Shown: positions 1 to 7,617 of the stretch, one piece after another
Numbering within the stretch: the stretch's first letter is position 1
Layout: each line of letters begins with the position of its first letter
Source of the DNA: CAIKZZ01 sp035524595
GTDB lineage: Bacteria > Pseudomonadota > Gammaproteobacteria > Steroidobacterales > Steroidobacteraceae
Direction of reading: 5' to 3'
DNA length: 18,125 bases
Assembly (NCBI GenBank): GCA_035524595.1
Contig: DATKOP010000088.1
Span: 1-18,125 of the forward strand
Made by a program: the position numbers and the translations under genes
The notes under the pieces: generated by a model
Database searches by the model: none
Told to the model about the DNA's origin: nothing
What the model saw: the letters and a program-made list of their open reading frames with translations, nothing else

Positions 1-845
1 ACGATCAGCGCGTCGAACATCTTCGGCGCGAGCTTGAGCTCCATCATCTGGCCGGCGAGCCGCTTGCGCAGCTTCTGCGTCTTGGTGTCCTTCGGCCCGG
101 CGCCGTCGAGCGCCTTGACGACCTGCGCGTGCAGCTTGCCGATCGCGGTGAAGCGGCGCGCCGCCTCCTCCGGGTCCGGGCCGGTCTCGAGCGCCTCCTC
201 CTCCTCCTCCGAGTCGTCGTCGCCCTCGGCCTCGGCCTCGGTCTTCTCGAGCGCCATCAGCTTCGGGTTCTGCGGCTGGGCGATCTCGTCCGGCGCGTTC
301 GGGTCGACGAAGCCGACGATGATGTCGACCAGGCGGCCCTGGCCGGCCTTGACCGGCTCGTAGGCCTTCAGCAGGTACTCGTAGGTGGCCGGGAAGTTGG
401 CGAGCGCCGAGCGCACCGCGTCGAGGCCCTCCTCGATGCGCTTGGCGATGCGGATCTCGCCCTCGCGGGTCAGCAGCTCGACCGTGCCCATCTCGCGCAT
501 GTACATGCGCACGGGATCCGTCGTGCGGCCGAACTCGGCGTCCACCGTCGCGAGCGCGGCGGCCGCTTCCTCGACCGCCTCGTCATCGGTCGCGACCGGG
601 CCGTCGGCGAGGATCAGCGACTCGGCGTCCGGTGCCTTCTCGTACACCGGGATGCCCATGTCGTTGATCATGTTGACGATGTCTTCGATCTGCTCCGGAT
701 CGACGATCTCGCTGGGCAGGTGATCGTTGACTTCGCCGTACGTGAGGAAGCCCTGCTCCTTGCCCTTGGCAATGAGCCGCTTGAGCTGGGACTGCCGCTC
801 GTCGGGCACGCCCAAAGCCAGTGCCACCGCTTTCTTCTCGCTCAA
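1..845 (-). CDS. rpoD: RNA polymerase sigma factor RpoD (sigma-70), N-terminal part, cut by the window edge
   Basis: Housekeeping sigma factor that directs RNA polymerase to most promoters. About 281 residues are visible; the C-terminal DNA-binding regions 2-4 lie outside the window. Region 1.1 is clear around residues 20-65 (KGKEQGFLTYGEVNDHLP, then INDMGI). Region 1.2 follows at about 106-140 (GRTTDPVRMYMREMGT, then LLTREGE). The non-conserved region holds an acidic run at about 205-220, as in E. coli RpoD. I chose the TTG at 845 because a GAGGG Shine-Dalgarno sits 8 bases upstream; an in-frame ATG at 869 would add 8 residues but lies only about 7 bases after the likely transcription start and has no ribosome site. 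It is the last gene of the rpsU-dnaG-rpoD operon, 137 bases after dnaG, and probably also has its own promoter in that gap. Identity is very secure; the start is likely. Confidence 0.96.
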   Translation of the reverse strand, partial: MSEKKAVALALGVPDERQSQLKRLIAKGKEQGFLTYGEVNDHLPSEIVDPEQIEDIVNMINDMGIPVYEKAPDAESLILADGPVATDDEAVEEAAAALATVDAEFGRTTDPVRMYMREMGTVELLTREGEIRIAKRIEEGLDAVRSALANFPATYEYLLKAYEPVKAGQGRLVDIIVGFVDPNAPDEIAQPQNPKLMALEKTEAEAEGDDDSEEEEEALETGPDPEEAARRFTAIGKLHAQVVKALDGAGPKDTKTQKLRKRLAGQMMELKLAPKMFDALI

Positions 846-883
846 GATGGGTACCCTCGCGCGGGGCATACAAAGAGCCGCGC

Positions 884-912
884 ATTTTACACAGACCGGT
901 GTTGCAACCCAA
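884..912 (-). promoter_or_regulatory. Candidate internal promoter for rpoD
   Basis: On the minus strand a TTGGGT (-35) and a TAAAAT (-10) are separated by 17 bases in the dnaG-rpoD gap. The -10 matches the sigma-70 consensus at 5 of 6 positions, the -35 at 3 of 6. Transcription from it would start near 876, giving a leader of about 30 bases to the TTG start. A second, weaker pair (TTGACT at 938-943 with TCTGAA at 915-920) lies just upstream. Internal rpoD promoters are known in E. coli; the assignment here is inference. Confidence 0.4.
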
Positions 913-982
913 GGTTCAGAGCGCAAATCCGGGCCGAAGTCAAGAATCGTGCCGCAGCCGCCGGGCCCGGCCCGGGCGGGGC

Positions 983-2791
983 TCAGACGGGCCGCCGGGG
1001 GCGGGCCTGCAGCTCCCGCAGCTCCCGCTTTTCCTCGTCCGAGAGGCCGTCCGACGCCGCCTTGTCGATCAGCTCGTCGAGGCGCCGCTCCGGGCCCGCC
1101 TCGGCGGCGAGGCGGGCGACGGCGGCGGCGAGCTCGCGGGCCACGGCCGCGGGCTCGAGCTCCGGCAGCGGCAGCGCCGCGAGCTCGGCGAGGCGCTCGT
1201 GCTCGGGCCGCTCGCGCCAGCGCTCCACCAGCTGTGCCGGGGTGAGATGAGGCTCGGCCTGCGCCATTTCAATGAGCTCGGCCAGCACGTCGAGGCCGCG
1301 GTCGCCCGCGAGGCGCAGCGCCTCCGGGCCCGGGATGCCGAGCGCCGCGCCCGGCTGCTGGACGACCCGGGCGATGGCCTGGCTCACGAGCGAGCCGCGG
1401 CCGGCGCCGCGCGCGGGCCGCGCGCGCCGCGGCTCAGGGCCCGTGCCCGGGCGCTCGGCCGGGGCGCGCGCCGCCGCCTCGCCGAGCCCGAGGAGCTCCG
1501 CGAGGCGCGGTGCGGGCATCCGGACCTCGCGCGCCAGCCGGTCGAGCAGGAGCTCGCGGTACACGCCCTCCGGGATGCGCGCGATCAGCGGGCGGGCGAG
1601 TTCCGCGAGCCGGGCCCGCCCGTCGACGCTCGCGAGGTCGGTCTCGGCGGCGAGGTGGCGCACCAGGTACTCGGACAGGGGCAGGGCGCCCTCGAGGCGG
1701 GCCTCGAAGGCCTCGCGGCCCTCCTCCGCCACCAGCGTATCGGGGTCGTGGCCCTCCGGCAGGAACAGGAACTTGAGCTGCCGGCCCTCCTTGGCGAGCG
1801 GCAGGCAGGTCTCGAGCGCGCGCCAGGCCGCCTGGCGCCCGGCGCGGTCGCCGTCGAAGGAGAACACGATGTCGCCGGTGACGCGGAACATGCGGTTCAG
1901 GTGCTCAGGGGTCGTCGCCGTGCCGAGGGTCGCGACCGCGTAGTGGATCCCGGCCTGCGCCAGGCGCACGACGTCCATGTAGCCCTCGACGACCAGGAGG
2001 CGCGGGATGTTGCGAAGCTCCTGGCGCGCCTCGTAGAGGCCATAGAGCTCGCGGCCCTTGTGGAACAGCGGCGTCTCGGGCGAGTTCAGGTACTTCGGCT
2101 CGCCCTGGTCGATGACCCGGCCGCCGAAGCCGACCACGCGGCCGCGCGAGTCGCGGATCGGGAACATGATCCGGTCGCGAAAGCGGTCGTAGTAGCCGGG
2201 CCCGCTCGACTTCTGCTGGTCCGGGGCGCGCTCGATGATCAGCCCCGCGGCCAAGAGCGCCTGCCGGCCGGCGTCGGTCGCGCCGAACTTCTTGAGCACC
2301 AGGTCCCAGCCGGCCGGCGCGTAGCCGAGGTGATAGCGCGCCGCGGTCTCGCCGACGAGGCCGCGGCGCTTCAGGTAGTCCTTGGCGCGCTCCGACTCGC
2401 GCAGCGCCTCGCGAAAGTGCTGGTCGGCGTTCGCGGTCAGCGCGTAGAGGTCATCGAGCAGCCGGTCGCGCGGGTCGGGGCCGGCGCCGCCCTCGCGCGG
2501 CACCTCGAGGCCGGCGCGGCCGGCGAGGTCCTCGACCGCCTCCGGAAAGGGCAGCCGGTCGTGCTCCATCAGGAAGGTGAGGGCGGTGCCGTGCGCGCCG
2601 CAGCCGAAGCAGTGGTAGAACTGCTTCTGCTGCGAGACCGTGAACGACGGGGTCTTCTCGCCGTGGAACGGGCAGCAGGCCTTCCACTCGCGGCCGGCCT
2701 TCTTGAGCGGCACGCGACTGCCGATCACCTCGACGATGTCGGTGCGCGCGAGCAGCTCGTCGATGAAGGCGCGCGGTATCCGGCCGGCCAT
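983..2791 (-). CDS. dnaG: DNA primase DnaG
   Basis: Makes RNA primers for lagging-strand and origin DNA synthesis, acting with the replicative helicase. The 602 residues are of usual length. The N-terminal CHC2 zinc-binding domain is intact: C40-P-F-H43 and C61-F-G-C64. The RNA-polymerase core carries the motif YDRFRDRIMFPI (about 201-212). The TOPRIM domain shows the catalytic glutamate in EGYMD (E269) and the metal-binding D313-G-D315, followed by DPDT at about 349-352. The last ~150 residues form the helicase-binding region and are Ala/Arg/Glu-rich. The ATG at 2791 gives the expected family N-terminus, although no good Shine-Dalgarno precedes it; only 22 bases separate it from the upstream yqeY-like gene. 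Third gene of the macromolecular synthesis operon. No key residue is missing. Confidence 0.97.
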   Translation of the reverse strand: MAGRIPRAFIDELLARTDIVEVIGSRVPLKKAGREWKACCPFHGEKTPSFTVSQQKQFYHCFGCGAHGTALTFLMEHDRLPFPEAVEDLAGRAGLEVPREGGAGPDPRDRLLDDLYALTANADQHFREALRESERAKDYLKRRGLVGETAARYHLGYAPAGWDLVLKKFGATDAGRQALLAAGLIIERAPDQQKSSGPGYYDRFRDRIMFPIRDSRGRVVGFGGRVIDQGEPKYLNSPETPLFHKGRELYGLYEARQELRNIPRLLVVEGYMDVVRLAQAGIHYAVATLGTATTPEHLNRMFRVTGDIVFSFDGDRAGRQAAWRALETCLPLAKEGRQLKFLFLPEGHDPDTLVAEEGREAFEARLEGALPLSEYLVRHLAAETDLASVDGRARLAELARPLIARIPEGVYRELLLDRLAREVRMPAPRLAELLGLGEAAARAPAERPGTGPEPRRARPARGAGRGSLVSQAIARVVQQPGAALGIPGPEALRLAGDRGLDVLAELIEMAQAEPHLTPAQLVERWRERPEHERLAELAALPLPELEPAAVARELAAAVARLAAEAGPERRLDELIDKAASDGLSDEEKRELRELQARPRRPV

Positions 2792-2813
2792 CTGGGCGGG
2801 CCCGCGGGCTCGG

Positions 2814-3260
2814 TCAGCCGCCGAGCAGCGCCTTGACGCGCGCGCCGACGGCGCCCATGTCGGCGCGGCCGGCGGCCTTGCCCTTGACGATCGCCATGAC
2901 CTTGCCCATGTCCTTGACGGACGCGGCGGCGCTGGCGGCGATCGCCTCCTTGATCAGGGCGTCGAGCTCGGCGGCGCCGAGCTGGGCGGGCAGGTAGGCG
3001 GTGAGCGCCGCGATCTCGGCGTTCTCCTTGGCGACCAGGTCGGCGCGGTGGCCGGCCTCGAACTGCACGACCGACTCCTTGCGCTGCTTGATCATCTTGT
3101 CGATGACCGCGAGCGTCTGCGCGTCGTCGAGCGTGATGCGCTCGTCGACCTCGCGCTGCTTGATGGCCGCCTGCAGCATGCGGATGAGCCCGAGGCGATC
3201 CTTCTCGCCCGAGCGCATCGCCGCCTTCATGTCCTCGGTGATCCGTTCGCGAAGCGTCAT
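2814..3260 (-). CDS. GatB/YqeY domain protein
   Basis: A 148-residue protein of the YqeY family, related to the C-terminal tail domain of the amidotransferase subunit GatB. It starts MTLRERITEDMKAAMRSGEK, holds the family-typical LIRMLQAAIKQREVDER around 25-41 and ends GAVGARVKALLGG. The family is helical and is thought to bind tRNA, but its cellular role is not established. The gene lies 19 bases after rpsU and 22 before dnaG on the same strand, so it is co-transcribed with them; a YqeY gene at this place in the operon is seen in a number of proteobacteria and is absent from the E. coli operon. Family assignment is firm, function is open. Confidence 0.93.
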   Translation of the reverse strand: MTLRERITEDMKAAMRSGEKDRLGLIRMLQAAIKQREVDERITLDDAQTLAVIDKMIKQRKESVVQFEAGHRADLVAKENAEIAALTAYLPAQLGAAELDALIKEAIAASAAASVKDMGKVMAIVKGKAAGRADMGAVGARVKALLGG

Positions 3261-3279
3261 CGCGGCGTTGCGGCGCGAC

Positions 3280-3489
3280 TCAGCGCGGAGCGCGCATGCC
3301 CTCGCGGGACAGGCGCTTCAGGTGCCGCTTCACGGCGGCCGCCTTCTTGCGCTTACGCTCCTGGGTCGGCTTCTCGTAGAATTCCCGGCGCCTCAGCTCC
3401 GTGAGCACACCGGCCTTCTCGCAGGCGCGCTTGAAGCGCCGCAGGGCGGCGTCGAAGTACTCGTTCTCGCGGACACGTACGCTCGGCAT
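3280..3489 (-). CDS. rpsU: 30S ribosomal protein S21
   Basis: Small-subunit ribosomal protein that helps base-pairing between 16S rRNA and the Shine-Dalgarno of mRNAs. It has 69 residues, close to the usual 70. The start MPSVRVRENEYFDAALRRFK and the motif RREFYEKPTQERKRKKAAA are typical; the C-terminal half is strongly basic. The ATG at 3489 was chosen over an upstream in-frame start because it matches the family N-terminus and has a strong ribosome site (AGGAAGG, 9 bases upstream). First gene of the rpsU-yqeY-dnaG-rpoD operon and divergent from tsaD, the classic arrangement in gammaproteobacteria. Confidence 0.97.
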   Translation of the reverse strand: MPSVRVRENEYFDAALRRFKRACEKAGVLTELRRREFYEKPTQERKRKKAAAVKRHLKRLSREGMRAPR

Positions 3490-3546
3490 TGAGATCGACC
3501 TTCCTCGGGTGACTGGCCCGACCAAACGCCGGGCGCAGAGCCGAGT

Positions 3547-3575
3547 AGTCTACGGATGTCCCCCCTGAAAATCAA
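3547..3575 (-). promoter_or_regulatory. Candidate promoter of the rpsU-dnaG-rpoD operon
   Basis: On the minus strand TTGATT (-35, 3570-3575) and TAGACT (-10, 3547-3552) are 17 bases apart; each matches the sigma-70 consensus at 4 of 6 positions. The start of transcription would lie near 3540, about 50 bases before rpsU. It sits in the 131-bp gap shared with the divergent tsaD gene. I saw no comparably clear promoter for tsaD on the other strand. Confidence 0.5.
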
Positions 3576-3620
3576 AAACCCGCGCTCTTGTCCCGCTGGC
3601 GCCGGCCGCGGGGGGGCGGC

Positions 3621-4640
3621 GTGAGGGTCCTCGGCCTCGAGACCTCCTGCGACGAGACCGCGGTCGCGGTCTACGACGGCGCGGCGGGGCTGCTCGCGCA
3701 CCGGGTCTACACCCAGACGGACCTGCACGAGGTCTGGGGCGGGGTGGTGCCGGAACTCGCCTCGCGCGACCACGTGCGCCGCCTGCTGCCGATGATCCGC
3801 GCGACGCTCGCCGAGGCGGGCCTGCCGGCGTCGGGCGTCGACGGGATCGCCTACACGGCCGGCCCCGGCCTGATCGGCGCGCTCCTGGTCGGCGCCGCCG
3901 TCGGCCGCAGCCTCGCCTACGCCTGGCAGCGGCCGGCGGTGGGCGTCCACCACCTCGAGGGGCACCTGCTGGCCCCCCGGCTCGAGGCCGACCCGCCGGA
4001 CTTCCCGTATCTGGCCCTGCTGGTCTCCGGCGGCCACACGATGCTGGTCGACGTCGCGGGCGTCGGCCGCTACCGGGTGCTCGGCGAGTCGCTCGACGAC
4101 GCCGCGGGCGAGGCCTTCGACAAGACCGCGAAACTCCTCGGGCTCCCGTACCCGGGCGGCGCCAGGCTCGCGGCGCTCGCCGAGTCCGGCCGGCCCGGGG
4201 TCTACGCATTCCCGCGGCCGATGCTCGACCGCCCCGGTTTTGACTTCAGTTTCAGCGGCTTGAAGACGGCGGCGCTCCTGGCGCTCAGGTCGGCCGGCCC
4301 CGGGCCCCAGACGCGGGCGGACCTCGCGCGCGGCTTCGAGGAGGCGATCGTCGAGACGCTCGCCACCAAGAGCCGGCGCGCGCTCGCCGCCACCGGGCGC
4401 CGGACCCTGGTGGTCGCCGGCGGCGTCGGCGCCAACCAGCGCCTGCGCGCGCGCCTCGCCGAGGTCGCCGCCGCGGCGGGCGCCCGCGCTGCCTACCCGC
4501 GGGCCGAGTTCTGCACCGACAACGCGGCCATGATCGCGCTCGCGGGCGAGGCCCGCCTCGCGGCCGGCGAGCGCGCCGGCCTCGGGGCGCTGGCGCGCGC
4601 GCGCTGGCCGCTCGCCGAGCTCGGGCCGCCCGGCGGTTGA
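3621..4640 (+). CDS. tsaD: tRNA N6-adenosine threonylcarbamoyltransferase TsaD
   Basis: Transfers the threonylcarbamoyl group to A37 of ANN-decoding tRNAs, working with TsaB, TsaC and TsaE in the cytoplasm. With the GTG start at 3621 the protein has 339 residues and begins VRVLGLETSCDET, as E. coli TsaD begins MRVLGIETSCDET; a TTG at 3588 would add an unconserved arginine-rich extension. Metal ligands are visible: H111 and H115 in HHLEGH, and D300 in FCTDNAAMIA. The ASKHA-type nucleotide motifs (LVSGGHTML; VVAGGVGANQRLR) are in place. Divergent from rpsU and 79 bases upstream of folB. In many relatives plsY sits between tsaD and folB; it is not here. Confidence 0.96.
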   Translation: MRVLGLETSCDETAVAVYDGAAGLLAHRVYTQTDLHEVWGGVVPELASRDHVRRLLPMIRATLAEAGLPASGVDGIAYTAGPGLIGALLVGAAVGRSLAYAWQRPAVGVHHLEGHLLAPRLEADPPDFPYLALLVSGGHTMLVDVAGVGRYRVLGESLDDAAGEAFDKTAKLLGLPYPGGARLAALAESGRPGVYAFPRPMLDRPGFDFSFSGLKTAALLALRSAGPGPQTRADLARGFEEAIVETLATKSRRALAATGRRTLVVAGGVGANQRLRARLAEVAAAAGARAAYPRAEFCTDNAAMIALAGEARLAAGERAGLGALARARWPLAELGPPGG

Positions 4641-4719
4641 CCGTGCAGGGGACCGGCGGCGCTGGTAGGGTGCGCCCCGTCGCGGCCGGAACGTGGTGGC
4701 AGGAGCCGAGCGAGGCGAG

Positions 4720-5091
4720 ATGGGCGACCGAATCTACCTGCGGGACCTCAGGACCGAGACGATCATCGGCATCTACGACTGGGAGCGGAAGATCCGCCAG
4801 ACCGTCAGCTTCGACTTCGAGTTCCCGGCGGACATCCGCCGCGCCGCGAAGAGCGACCGCATCGAGGACACGCTCAACTACAAGTCGGTCGCGAAGCGCG
4901 TGCTGGCCTTCGTCGAGACCAGCGAGTACCACCTCGTCGAGACGCTCGCCGAGGAGGTCGCGCGGCTGATCCTGCGCGAGTTCTCGGTCGAGTGGGTCAA
5001 GGTGAACCTCAACAAGCCGGGCGCGGTGCGCGGCAGCCGCGACGTCGGCGTCATGATCGAGCGCTCGCGCGCCGACCTCGACCTGTCGTGA
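4720..5091 (+). CDS. folB: Dihydroneopterin aldolase FolB
   Basis: Converts 7,8-dihydroneopterin to 6-hydroxymethyl-7,8-dihydropterin and glycolaldehyde in folate synthesis. With the ATG at 4720 the protein is 123 residues, close to the E. coli enzyme. Catalytic-site residues are in place: E22 in GIYDWE, Y54 in LNYKSVA, and K99 in LNKPGAVRGSRDVGV. The fold-typical VETLAEEVARLIL segment is present. An earlier in-frame GTG at 4693 would add nine residues not found in the family. The stop overlaps the folK start (GTGA), so the two are probably translationally coupled; the next enzyme in the pathway is therefore encoded directly behind it. Confidence 0.95.
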   Translation: MGDRIYLRDLRTETIIGIYDWERKIRQTVSFDFEFPADIRRAAKSDRIEDTLNYKSVAKRVLAFVETSEYHLVETLAEEVARLILREFSVEWVKVNLNKPGAVRGSRDVGVMIERSRADLDLS

Positions 5092-5627
5092 GCGCGGGGC
5101 CCGAGCGGCGCGCGCCGGACGCCCCGCTGCCGGTGTACGTGGCGGCCGGCTCCAACGTCGCGCCGCTGGAGAGCCTGGTGCGGGCGCTGACCGCGCTCGC
5201 CGGGCGCTTCCCCGACCTGCGGGTCTCGCCGGCCTACCGGAACGCCGCGGTCGGCTTCGAGGGCGAGGACTTCGTCAACCTGGCGCTCGGCTTCACGACG
5301 CGACTGCCGCTCGCGGGCCTGCTCGAGGAGCTGCACGCGGTGGAGGCGCTGTGCGGGCGCGGCCGCGGCGCGCCCAAGTACGAGCCCAGGCGCATGGACC
5401 TCGACGTGCTCCTGTACGGCGACCTGGTCGGCGACTTCCCGGGCGCGAAGCTGCCGCGGCCGGACCTCACGCGCCGTGCCTTCATGCTCGGGCCGCTCGC
5501 CGACATCGCCGCCGGCGTCGTGCACCCGACGCTCGGCGCGACGATCGGCGAGCTGTGGGCGCGCTTCGACCGGGCGCGCCACCCGCTCGAGCGCATCGAG
5601 CTGCCCTGGCCCGCGCCACGCCCATGA
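5088..5627 (+). CDS. folK: 2-amino-4-hydroxy-6-hydroxymethyldihydropteridine pyrophosphokinase FolK
   Basis: Transfers pyrophosphate from ATP to the FolB product, giving the substrate of dihydropteroate synthase. The GTG at 5088 shares bases with the folB stop and gives 179 residues. After a short Pro/Ala-rich leader, the family pattern runs: VYVAAGSNV (about 16-24), FVNLALGFTTRLPL, the charged loop GRGAPKYEPRRMDLDVLLYG with the metal-binding Asp pair (DLD), and LTRRAFMLGPLADIAAGVVHP. The N-terminus is roughly 15 residues longer than E. coli FolK; an internal start is possible but none is better placed. Convergent with the pteridine reductase gene, 17 bases away. Confidence 0.94.
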   Translation: MSAGPERRAPDAPLPVYVAAGSNVAPLESLVRALTALAGRFPDLRVSPAYRNAAVGFEGEDFVNLALGFTTRLPLAGLLEELHAVEALCGRGRGAPKYEPRRMDLDVLLYGDLVGDFPGAKLPRPDLTRRAFMLGPLADIAAGVVHPTLGATIGELWARFDRARHPLERIELPWPAPRP

Positions 5628-5644
5628 GCGCGGCGCCTCGCGCG

Positions 5645-6406
5645 CTACAGGCCGCCGACCGTCCGGCCACCGTCCACGGCCAGCACCTGGCCGGTGACGT
5701 AGGGGGCGTCGCGCACCAGGAAGAGCGCCGCCTTGGCGACGTCGTCCGGCGTGCCCATGCGCTTCAACGCGGTCCGGTCGAGGATCCGCGCCTTGAGGTC
5801 GCCGTCCATGTCGGCCTCCGGCCACAGCACCGGACCCGGGGCGATGCCGTTGACCCTGACCTGCGGCCCGAGCTCGCGCGCCAGCGACTGGGTCAGCATC
5901 CACAGGCCTGCCTTCGCGGCCGAGTACACCGCGTGCCGCTTGAGCGGCCGGAGCCCGTGGATGTCGATCAGGTTCAGCACCAGGCCGCGCCTCAGGCGCA
6001 GCTCGTGGGCCGCCGCCTGGGCGAGGAACAGCGGCGCGCGCAGGTTGGTGCCGATCAGGTCGTCGAAGGCCTGCACCGTGATCTCGCCGAGCGGCGTCGG
6101 GTAGAAGGTCGAGGCGTTGTTGATGAGCACGTCGAGCCGGCCGAAGGCGCCGAGCGCCGCGGCGACCACCGCCGGCAGCGCCGCGGCGTCCATGAGGTCG
6201 GCCGCGTGCGTGACCGCCGAGGCGCTGCGCAGGGCGTTGAGCTCCGCGGCGAGCGCGTCGGCGTCGGCCTGCGAGTTGCGGTAGTGGATCAGCAGGCGCG
6301 CGCCCTGCGCGTGCAGCAGCCGCGCGATCGCGGCGCCGAGGCGGCGCGCGCCGCCGGTGACCAGCACGACGTGGCCGGCGAGCGGCAGGGGCGTCTCGGG
6401 GGTCAT
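5645..6406 (-). CDS. Pteridine-reductase-type short-chain dehydrogenase (FolM/PTR1-like)
   Basis: A 253-residue short-chain dehydrogenase/reductase. The cofactor loop TGGARRLG (about 17-24) has the arginine pattern of NADPH-dependent pteridine reductases, and INNAST is at 95-100. The active site has D148 where ordinary SDRs have serine (NLIDIHG), with Y161 and K165 of YxxxK; an Asp/Tyr/Lys set with the same Asp-Tyr spacing of 13 is the hallmark of trypanosomatid PTR1 and FolM. The C-terminal GQVLAVDGG is typical. It probably reduces a dihydropterin or dihydrofolate to the tetrahydro form. Its place next to folB-folK supports a pterin role. Divergent from the methyltransferase gene, 41 bases apart. 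A close -10-like TATCCT lies only six bases before the ATG, so the transcript may be nearly leaderless. The exact substrate is inference. Confidence 0.88.
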   Translation of the reverse strand: MTPETPLPLAGHVVLVTGGARRLGAAIARLLHAQGARLLIHYRNSQADADALAAELNALRSASAVTHAADLMDAAALPAVVAAALGAFGRLDVLINNASTFYPTPLGEITVQAFDDLIGTNLRAPLFLAQAAAHELRLRRGLVLNLIDIHGLRPLKRHAVYSAAKAGLWMLTQSLARELGPQVRVNGIAPGPVLWPEADMDGDLKARILDRTALKRMGTPDDVAKAALFLVRDAPYVTGQVLAVDGGRTVGGL

Positions 6407-6447
6407 GGCGCGAGGATACCCGCCGCCCCCGGCAGGCGCACGCAGCC

Positions 6448-7617
6448 GTGATCCCGCTGCCGCTCGTGCCGCTCTCGCCCGAGGAGGCCGCCCACGAGTC
6501 CGCGGTGCTCGCGCGCGTGCGCGCTGAGCTCGCCGCCGGCGGCGGCTGGCTGCCGTTCGCGCGCTACATGGAGCTCGCGCTGTATGCGCCCGGGCTCGGC
6601 TACTACGCCGCAGGCGCGCACAAGCTCGGCGCCGGCGGCGACTTCGCCACGGCGCCGGAACTGTCGCCGGTGTTCGGCCGCTGCGTCGCGAGCCAGGTCG
6701 GCGACGTGCTCGCCGCGCTCGGCGGCGGCGAGGTCGTCGAGCTCGGCGCCGGCAGCGGCGCGCTCGCCGTCGAGCTCCTGGCCGAGCTCGGCCGGCAGGG
6801 ACGGGTGCCCGCGCGCTACCGGATCCTCGAGCCGAGCCCGGACCTGCGCGAGCGCCAGCGCGCGCGGCTCGCGGGCCTGCCGGCGGCGCTCGCGGCGCGC
6901 GTCAGCTGGCTCGAGCGGATCCCGGCCGAGCCGTTCAGCGGCGTGGTGCTCGCCAACGAGGTGCTCGATGCGCTCCCGGTCGAGCGCTTTCGCATCGGCG
7001 CCGCGGGCGTCGAGGCGCTCGGCGTCGCGCTCGAGGGCGGACGCCTCGTGCTCGCGCCGCGGCCCGCCGACGCGGCGCTCGCCGAGGCGGTGGCCGGGCT
7101 CGGCATCGCGCTCGCGCCGGGCTACCAGAGCGAGCTGTGCCTCAGGCTCGCGCCGTGGCTGGCCGCGGTCGCGGCGCCGCTCGCGGCCGGCGTCGTGCTG
7201 CTGATCGACTACGGCTACCCGCGCGCCGAGTACTACCAGCCGGCGCGCGCCGCGGGCACCTTCGCCTGCTTCCACCGCCAGCGCCGCCACGACGATCCCT
7301 TCGTCAACGTCGGGCTGCAGGACCTGACGGCCTGGGTGGACTTCACGCGCGTCGCCGAGGCGGCGCTCGAGGCCGGACTCGAGGTCGCGGGCTACACGAC
7401 CCAGGCGCACTTCCTGCTGGCGAATGGCTTCGAGCGCCACCTCGCGGCGCTGCGCGCCGAGCTGCCGGCGCAGCGCGAGCCGCTCGCGGCGCCCGCGGCG
7501 CTCAGGCTCGTGCTGCCCTCCGAGATGGGCGAGCGCTACAAGTGCATCGCGCTCGCGCGGGCCTGCCCGGCGCCGCTCGCCGGCTTTGCGCTCAGGGACT
7601 TCACCGCCACGCTCTAG
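6448..7617 (+). CDS. SAM-dependent methyltransferase, MidA/NDUFAF7 family (COG1565)
   Basis: A 389-residue class I methyltransferase of the family whose mitochondrial member NDUFAF7 methylates an arginine of a complex I subunit; bacterial targets are not known to me. The family signature is clear: FARYMELALYAPGLGYY (about 38-53), GDFATAPELSPVFG (64-77), then SAM motif I VVELGAGSGALAVELL (96-111), NEVLDALPVERF and LLIDYGYPRAEYY. It begins at a GTG (6448); no strong Shine-Dalgarno precedes it, only a weak GGCAGG. Divergent from the pteridine reductase and convergent with cca, sharing a CTAG in which both stop codons sit. An NDUFA9-family gene lies 3 kb away in the same window. Confidence 0.9.
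   Translation: MIPLPLVPLSPEEAAHESAVLARVRAELAAGGGWLPFARYMELALYAPGLGYYAAGAHKLGAGGDFATAPELSPVFGRCVASQVGDVLAALGGGEVVELGAGSGALAVELLAELGRQGRVPARYRILEPSPDLRERQRARLAGLPAALAARVSWLERIPAEPFSGVVLANEVLDALPVERFRIGAAGVEALGVALEGGRLVLAPRPADAALAEAVAGLGIALAPGYQSELCLRLAPWLAAVAAPLAAGVVLLIDYGYPRAEYYQPARAAGTFACFHRQRRHDDPFVNVGLQDLTAWVDFTRVAEAALEAGLEVAGYTTQAHFLLANGFERHLAALRAELPAQREPLAAPAALRLVLPSEMGERYKCIALARACPAPLAGFALRDFTATL

Noticed and set aside
821..2836. A 671-codon open frame on the plus strand opposite dnaG
   Set aside because: Antisense to dnaG with no recognisable domain; Arg/Ala/Glu-rich composition typical of a shadow frame.
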